Source: Melitaea cinxia
Taxonomy: Eukaryota > Arthropoda > Insecta > Lepidoptera > Nymphalidae
Length of the DNA stretch: 64,000 bases
Reading direction: 5' to 3'
NCBI RefSeq assembly: GCF_905220565.1
Contig: NC_059409.1
Location: 15,246,549-15,310,548, forward strand
The translations under genes were made by a program, and so were the position numbers. This document shows positions 57,816-64,000 of this stretch, piece after piece. The notes under the pieces were generated by a model, which worked only from the letters and a program-made list of their open reading frames with translations, had not been told where the DNA came from and made no database searches. How positions within the stretch are numbered: position 1 is the stretch's first letter; every line of letters begins with the position of its first letter.

Positions 57816-58800
57816 TATAAGTGCTTAATTTTATTGTGTGTAATGTTGTGTATTTTGTAATTCATTTATTCACTTTGTTACCTGATTGTTATGAACTGAA
57901 ACTGGCTTAAAGTTTCAACTAAATTAAATTTAAACTTAACCGGTTGATTATAACATGATTTGACTAAATTTAATGTACTTTTAACTTGATTTAATTCGTC
58001 CTGATTTTAATTGACTTAGTTTTCTATTGAATTTGTTGTTGTTTGTTTTAATATTTAAATCTGATTTTAACTTGATATTATTTAATCTATTGCATCTTAA
58101 TTGTAATTATTATTATTATTTTGATAATTATTGTGATCCTGTAATTGTGTAACTTATCTTGACATTATTTAATCTACTGTATCTTAATTGTAACTATTTT
58201 ATTTTTACTTTTTTAAATAATTATTTTGTTTGATATGTTATGTTTTAATGTATTAAAATTGAATTTTATTTATCTATGGACTAGGTTTTGATTAATTTAA
58301 TTTTTTAATTCATGACAGCTTAACTCGGTCTTATTTAATTCAATTTCACTTACAGTTTAATTTGATAATTTTTGATTTCACTGACTAATTCAAATCTATT
58401 ATGTATCTTGTCTGCTTACTGTAATTTGAATTCAATTCATAATTAAGTTCCACTGATGAATTTTCTTGTAAACTTAACGATTTTGGCTTGGTCAAATACT
58501 GGCTTTATCAAATTTCTGCGCACTAATCTTGATATTATTTCTTTTACAATATAATATGTTACTTGGCACTACAAAATAAAAAATAAAATGAAAAAAATAT
58601 CACCTTGAAATTTTATGCCTTATTTTCTTCGGAGTTCTTGCTATTGTTTGATCATGTTTTTGATCATCTTCTGTTGTTACATTAACAGGATAACTTTGCA
58701 TGTCGTGTTTGCTTTAATTTGGTTGTAGATTTAGAAATGTAGTCTAGATAAAATTCATATTGTAATGTATCATATATGTAACAACTGCTAGCAAACCTTA
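57816..58800. other. LINE-adjacent A/T-rich sequence
   Basis: T-rich with many diverged 'taacttgatttta..' blocks, ending in (AATA)n at 58800. Probably the 3' UTR and tail of the preceding LINE fragment. Confidence 0.4.
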
Positions 58801-58807
58801 ATAAATA

Positions 58808-58975
58808 AATAAATAAATACTGCTTTCAAGCAGTGTTGTGTTCCTGTGGTGTGGAGCTCCTAAGGGTATTCGGGGTAAGGTCGGCAAAGGGCTTGTAATG
58901 GTTTTGGTGTTGGGGATGTCTATAAGCTACGGAAATAGCTTACCATTAGGTGTATAATCGGCTTGTGCCGCCCTT
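58808..58975 (+). repeat. Dispersed repeat H, copy 5
   Basis: Hairpin 'aatactgctttcaagcagtg', 'gttgtgttcctgtggtgtgg', 'cggcaaagggcttgtaatgg'. Confidence 0.55.
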
Positions 58976-59317
58976 GGCAGAATTCCGCTCCTGCTATGGC
59001 TCTATTGGCCCTAGGGTAAACACGTCCATGGTTGTTACACTTTAAACGTTACATTGTATGAACTTATATAAACAAACAAGTACTGGGCCAAAACAAGTGA
59101 AACGATGCGAATCAACCAGTATATGTTTAACGAATCAACGAACACACATTTCGGTCAATACTACACACGTCTGAGAACGTCACAAGTCACTGATGCGTAT
59201 AATTAAATGACTTAGTTTTGGCTCCGTTTAAGCGTGGCTTTTGAGTGTAACAGCCATTTCAAATCTAAGTAAATCCTATTGTGTTAGAGTAGGGTAAGGT
59301 AACCGACAGCTTATTAT

Positions 59318-59633
59318 AATTATATTTGCTTGTAAACGAAAAAAAAAACCGACTTCAATTACATCGATGAGTACAACGTAAGTAGATGGAAAAAATTAAC
59401 AAACGCACTAGTCGTCACTACGATTTTCGAGGTTTTCCCTCGATTTTGCTAGAATTCTATCATCAGATCTTGGTTTCCTTATCATGGTACCATACTTGGG
59501 ATAACTCTTTTCCAACAAAAAAAGATTTGTCGAATTCGGTTCATAAATGACGAAGCTATCCCCAAACATACATAAAAAAGTATATATGTACAGTCGAATT
59601 GAGTAATCACCTCCTTTTTGAAGTCGTTTTCTA
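59318..59633 (+). repeat. Dispersed repeat D copy
   Basis: 'ttatatttgcttgtaaacga' start, 'aaccgacttcaattacatcg', 'ccctcgattttgctagaatt', end 'tttttgaagtcgttttc'. Confidence 0.6.
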
Positions 59634-59876
59634 AAATATTGTTTCTACAATAAATGCCTCTAATATTTATTACTTTTCGTAAATTTTAAAATAATTTCTA
59701 ATGATAAAATAATAAAATATTTATTTATAAATTATGTAAAATTGAACTGAAGTTATAAAAATTATATGACATATTTTAATTTGGAAGTAATTTGGTATTA
59801 AAAGTTGTGCGCCTTTGAGACGCATTTTCTGAGGTTAATTCGAAAAATATCGGCTACTGGTTAAAAAAATAGATAT
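59634..59876 (+). repeat. Repeat K, uninterrupted copy
   Basis: 'aaaatattgtttctacaata' + 'aatgcctctaatatttatta' through 'gttgtgcgcctttgagacgc' to 'atcggctactggttaaaa'. It is the empty-site counterpart of 61336-61965. Confidence 0.75.
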
Positions 59877-60302
59877 ACAGTTAAAATGCAACGTATATGT
59901 AAATACAATATGATGTTTTAACTTTATTGTTGAAATAATATGTATAGTCAAGGCCAAAATATCTTAAACAGTAATCAACGCAGTATTGAAACGAAAATGT
60001 GGTGAGTAAATTTGTAACTTAAAACTTCTGGCTTTAACAAGTTGATGTATGCTTTCTAGGGCAAGGTTAGCTCCGCTTTTGTAGCTTAATCTTTAGAAAT
60101 ACCGTAGTGTTAACTGACGCATTGTGGTACTGAAGCTTTTTAAATATGATTATAAAGTGCGATAGTTCTCATTATTGAAACTAAATTGTTTTAAATTAAA
60201 AATTATTTCTTTTTTTTTGACATGAAAAAAATAAACAAGATATGAAATAAAATGAAATGAAGTGAAATGAAATGATATGACGTTTTTTAAATATATATAA
60301 CT

Positions 60303-60592
60303 ACTAGGTCTGCAAACAAGCGTATGGCTCACCTGATGTTAAGCGATTACTGTTGCATATAGACGTCTGCAACACCATAAGCATCGCAAGCGTGTTGCCG
60401 ACCCTATCCCCAATGAGCCCAGGAGCTCTGGTCATCTTACTCACCAGCAGGATAATAATACTGCTTCAAAACAATAATATTGTTTTGAAGCAGCCGTGAT
60501 CTTCTGTAAGGTCGTGGTACTACCCCTGTCGGGTTGCTCCATATTTTGAGCAGGAAATTTCCTGCTGTGCCCTACCTCAGTTAAAATGAAGT
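60303..60592 (-). repeat. Dispersed repeat H, copy 6
   Basis: Inverted copy with a perfect 33-bp hairpin at 60461-60493 (CTGCTTCAAAACAAT, 3-base loop, complement). It ends 'gctgtgccctacctcagtta'. Confidence 0.65.
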
Positions 60593-60594
60593 GA

Positions 60595-61330
60595 AATAAA
60601 AACATTTATTTCGCCATAAGGTGGTACACACACAACGAAAGTCAAAAGTAATATATGATAGTCACGAGGACTATAGGTATACAACTCGTAATAAATACAG
60701 TGTAGCTAGATTAACCACACCAGGTTTTACTTAGGTTGAATTGTATTACCTACTTGGTAGATTATTAGAGATTTGGTCGAACTCAGAACCGCTTCCTTTG
60801 TTGGGGTCGGATAAAAATGCTATAATATAACCCGTCTTCGCATACATTTAGATGAATATTTTTTCTTCGTTATTACACTCTTGTATGAACTTGTTGGTTT
60901 AAGGTTTATAATTCATTCATCTCCCAATGTATATTGCTCGTCTCTCAATAGATTGTTGCATTTACAGTAATATAACGAGTATTCAATCAAAATCATATTG
61001 AATTTACAAAATCAATATAGCCACCGTATACGAAAATGAAAATACACATTTTGAAGTTGTTTGAGTTTAGTAATGAAATTCGTTTCTTAACATAATGTCG
61101 CTCTTTGTGCGTCCGTCACGTGCTTAACGATGTAATAGGTAATCTCTGAACGGCTTCGTCGCTTATGCCTCATTTGCACTTGGCAAGTAACTTGGTCGAG
61201 TCTCAGTCAAGTGGCGAGTTCTAAGACCCAATTATTGACTTTTCCAGTATTTTTCATAATAAGAGACTGATTATAACATAATTAATTAGTTACTAATACA
61301 AAAAACTACAAATGTCACCTGTTTTTTAAG
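60595..61330. other. No gene seen
   Basis: LINE-tail-like start (aacatttatttcgccataag), then unique sequence without exons. Confidence 0.35.
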
Positions 61331-61335
61331 AAATA

Positions 61336-61965
61336 ATTCTAAAATATTGTTTCTAAAATAAATGCCTCTAATATTTATTACTTTTTGTAAATTGTAAAAT
61401 AATTTCTAATGATAAAAAAAAATCGTGTTGGTTGCCTGTAAAGTCGGTATACGGGCGAAAGTTTTACGTGACAACGACTTTGAGTGGTAAAATAATTTTA
61501 ATGTGAATATTCATTCGTATAGTAGGAAGAAGGATGAAATAATAGTAACAATTTAAAACATTTATTTATACAAAGAATTATATTTAAAACATTAATTTAT
61601 ACAAAGAATCTCGCACTGAATTTCATTCACTTTTTATGTCTGTCTCTCTCGCTCTTAGGCGGGCTAACCATGCCGCGTGCCTCTCACTCGCTCTCATTGT
61701 GAGCGCATAACGTGAGCGGAGCGTAACGCAGTTTCTTGAAGTGTCACCCGGCAAACCAATTTATAAGACGTTGTCACGTCAATAATAAAATATTTATTTA
61801 TTAATTATTTAAAATTGAACTGAAGTTATAAAAATTATACGACATAGTTTAATTTGAAACTAAATTGGTATTAAAAGTTGTGCTCCTCTGAGACGCATGT
61901 TAACTTTCTAAGTAAATTCGAAAAAAATTTCGGCTACTGTCTAAAAACGTTTGCTTCTTGGTCAA
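61336..61965 (+). repeat. Repeat K, copy interrupted by repeat G
   Basis: Left part to 61417 and right part from 61783 rejoin exactly to the order seen at 59634-59876. The intervening 365 bases are repeat G. Confidence 0.75.
61418..61782 (+). mobile_element. Repeat G, copy 2 (insertion)
   Basis: Starts 'aaaatcgtgttggttgcctg' + 'taaagtcggtatacggg' and ends 'agacgttgtcacgtcaa'. Near-terminal 'acgtgacaacg' and 'cgttgtcacgt' are exact inverted repeats. The 'ctctctcgctctt' and 'gagcgcataacgtgagcgga' core is GC-rich. Non-coding. Confidence 0.6.
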
Positions 61966-62780
61966 GTACAATTAATATATAATAAAAATATTAAAATTAT
62001 ATACTTACACACAATGTGGTATTTTTGCGGATTTATTATATCTATTTATTATATTTTATATATGGCCAGTACGATATAGAATTTAGAGAGATGATTTTTT
62101 TGGCAACTAAATGATTCTATTAGATTAATTATTAATTTTCACAAACTGTGCAATTTTGTACATGATATTTTCAAAGTTTTCAAATTTTATTTAATTAAAA
62201 TTCTTAAGCAAATTGAAAATGTTTGACACCAAACTTAAATTAGTATGACGTTCTTGCTGAGATATTAAGTCAGTAAGCAATAAGTTATTAGTCGAAATGT
62301 AAAAAAAAAAAACAACAATATTCAAGATTGGAATAAAGTACTTACTTTTATTTACTCGACCTCTCAAATTAAACAAATCCTTTGTGTACATACACTTTTA
62401 TTTTTAGGTACATGAATCGTTCGTTACTTGACTAATCACTAGCCTGGTGTGAATTGGCCTTTGACAACTGTCCGTGACAGTACGGTGTAATTGCCTTTGA
62501 TGCGTTTTATTTATTTTTCACTAACGTCAAAAAAGGTGAAGGTTGGAATCATTAACATATAGACTGCTACTGAAGTTTAGCTTGTTGTGTAAATGTATTT
62601 ATTATGTATGAAGGCTTTTTAAAAATATTGTCTGAGGTTTATTTGTTTTTGTATTGTAATGTTCTGGGCGTAAATGAAATATTATGATTTAGTACTTACG
62701 CTTCGCGATGTTATGTCCAACATCAAATAATTTTTCGGCGATGGAGTTTTCTAAGGATTATAGTTTTATGACGTTGCGTA
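61966..62780. other. No gene seen
   Basis: A/T-rich, no exon supported. Confidence 0.35.
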
Positions 62781-62784
62781 TAAA

Positions 62785-63000
62785 ATATATATATATTAAT
62801 ACGTGAAGTAAAACTTTGTACCCCTTTTTACAAAAATTGCGCGGACGGCGGAGTATGAAATTTCGTACACATATAGTTTAAATAGAGCAGTGCAGAATGC
62901 TAATATTTTTTTTAAATTATGCATAAACATATATTAAATCAATAACAAAAAGCATTACACACACTACCATGTATTTGACACACACATGCATATTAAGGAC
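62785..63000 (-). repeat. Inverted relative of unit B start
   Basis: Reverse complement of this stretch matches 56640-56830: 'cactgctctatttaaactat', 'tttcatactccgccgtccgc', 'gggtacaaagttttacttca'. Confidence 0.65.
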
Positions 63001-63162
63001 CCTGTACACGGTCAAATTTGTTTGTCAATTTTGTTTGTCAAACTTCATTTATTTATTTTTTATTTCTTTATTTATTCATGTCTTCATCAGACAAAAGCGC
63101 ATACGATCAAACCAATAGATCAAATAACTAATGAATCCTAGAAACAAAAACAACAAATCTTA

Positions 63163-63352
63163 TCTTATATATAAATAAAAAGGAATGTTCCTAAGCGCAT
63201 AACTCAAGAATGGCTCGACCAATTCGGCTAATTTTTTTTTGTATGTTCCTTAAGACGGAGGGTATTAATACTTTAAAAAAATCAGAAAAAATTAAAAAAT
63301 AATAATTTTTAATGTTAACTTTTGTCGGAACAAAGTCTGTCCGGGCAGCTTG
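63163..63352 (+). mobile_element. Non-autonomous Helitron, family D copy 3
   Basis: TCTTATATATAAATAAAAAG start, 'gcgcataactcaagaatggc', 'gtatgttccttaagacgg', hairpin 'gtcggaacaaagtctgtccg', then 'ggcagcttg' (CTTG in place of CTAG). Confidence 0.6.
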
Positions 63353-63393
63353 TATATAATAAATTTAAATATTATATAATAATAATAACTATT

Positions 63394-63570
63394 TTTATGT
63401 TTCAGTTACCCAAAACATTAGAATGTTAGAAAATATTGGCACGACAATTTAGAAATAAATGGAACTTTGATAACTGCATGGGAACTGTAGATGGAAAGCA
63501 TATAACGTTACTTCAAAGACCTGAGTATTCCGGTTCCTATTATAATAATTATAAAGGAACACACAGCCAC
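63394..63570 (+). pseudogene. Harbinger transposase exon fragment
   Basis: After an acceptor-like 'tttatgtttcag', one frame reads LPKTLEC, a stop, then KILARQFRNKWNFDNCMGTV and DGKHITLLQRPEYSGSYYNN, then YKGTHS. This is the DDE region around the first catalytic aspartate (TVDGKHI) of another PIF/Harbinger subfamily, quite different from the enzyme at 42822. The similarity ends abruptly in the 'KGTHS' block, where the TTTGACAAAC-rich sequence begins, so the rest of the nuclease is deleted. An in-frame TAG precedes it. Confidence 0.75.
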
Positions 63571-64000
63571 TGCAGTTGTGTTCTCCATGGTGTCAAGGCG
63601 ACAACTGAGATTTTATTTGACAAACACAGTTGCACACTATCAAACAGGTTTATCAAACACACCGTCAATCAAAATTTCCATCAAACATTAACATTATTTG
63701 ACAAACACTTCAAACAAGCATGCACATTTTCAAAAAAAAAAAAAATGACAAATACGTTTGTCAAACAAAAATTGTACAAATAATTTGATCGTTTACCTTT
63801 ATACTATTTTGTTGATTGTCAAAGTGTGTAGTCAAATTGAAAAGCTTACAAAAAGGTTCTTTATTTTCATTTCTTTTTATTTTTTGTAATTTAAAATATT
63901 AATTATCGTCGAATTTGACCGCTGGGCGACCACTAGTTATTATTAAGCTTTCGTTTGAAACTATAATACATCAGTATTGTATTCTATATAATTATCATTG

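Larger units (their letters stand above)
63010..63805 (+). mobile_element. Element with TTTGTCAAAC ends carrying a Harbinger exon
   Basis: Left end 'ggtcaaatttgtttgtcaat' + 'tttgtttgtcaaac' and right end 'gtttgtcaaacaaaaattgt' + 'acaaataatttgatc' are imperfect inverted repeats of about 35 bp. A Helitron (63163-63352) is inserted. The transposase fragment lies at 63394-63570. TGACAAACA-type motifs recur near the right end (63620-63770). Confidence 0.5.

Overview
The window looks like a piece of a lepidopteran (moth or butterfly) nuclear genome. It is A/T-rich, has few long open frames, and is dense in transposable-element debris of the kind common in Lepidoptera: tRNA-derived SINEs, non-autonomous Helitrons with CTAG 3' ends, LINE tails, piggyBac and PIF/Harbinger elements. 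The only host gene I can name is a D2-like dopamine receptor, of which one exon (5283-5720, minus strand) is present. It encodes the N-terminal ectodomain, TM1 and TM2. The remaining exons must lie outside the window or beyond very long introns. Two further splice-bounded candidate exons (27650-27728 and 37673-37771, plus strand) are weakly supported.

Layout. 1-5 kb: SINE pieces, a hairpin repeat and a Helitron. 5.2-5.8 kb: dopamine receptor exon. 6-12 kb: SINEs, Helitrons, a LINE reverse-transcriptase tail and a tRNA-like gene with perfect A and B boxes. 11.8-13.6 kb: decayed piggyBac-type transposon. 13.7-20.8 kb: several copies of one dispersed repeat (family D), a clean TTAA-flanked piggyBac MITE and a Helitron interrupted by family D. 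21.1-23.1 kb: Helitron carrying a roughly 800-bp array of a 9-bp minisatellite. 23-40 kb: mixed SINE, Helitron and LINE remnants with a perfect 38-bp palindrome. 40.85-44.34 kb: a complete PIF/Harbinger transposon. 47-57.4 kb: a head-to-tail segmental duplication. 57.4-64 kb: LINE reverse-transcriptase tail, filled/empty copies of a repeat pair, and an element with a Harbinger transposase fragment.

The best self-contained system is the Harbinger element. It has 18-bp terminal inverted repeats, an AAT target duplication and two convergent multi-exon genes: an intact 345-residue DDE transposase and its Myb/SANT-like DNA-binding partner. In this family the two proteins act together, the partner bringing the transposase to DNA and into the nucleus. 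Here the transposase frame is open, but the partner has one extra A in a nine-A run, so the element is probably either just broken or mis-assembled at one base. I found no CRISPR array, no bacterial-type operon and no rRNA. All exon joins are read by eye from GT/AG signals and open frames.
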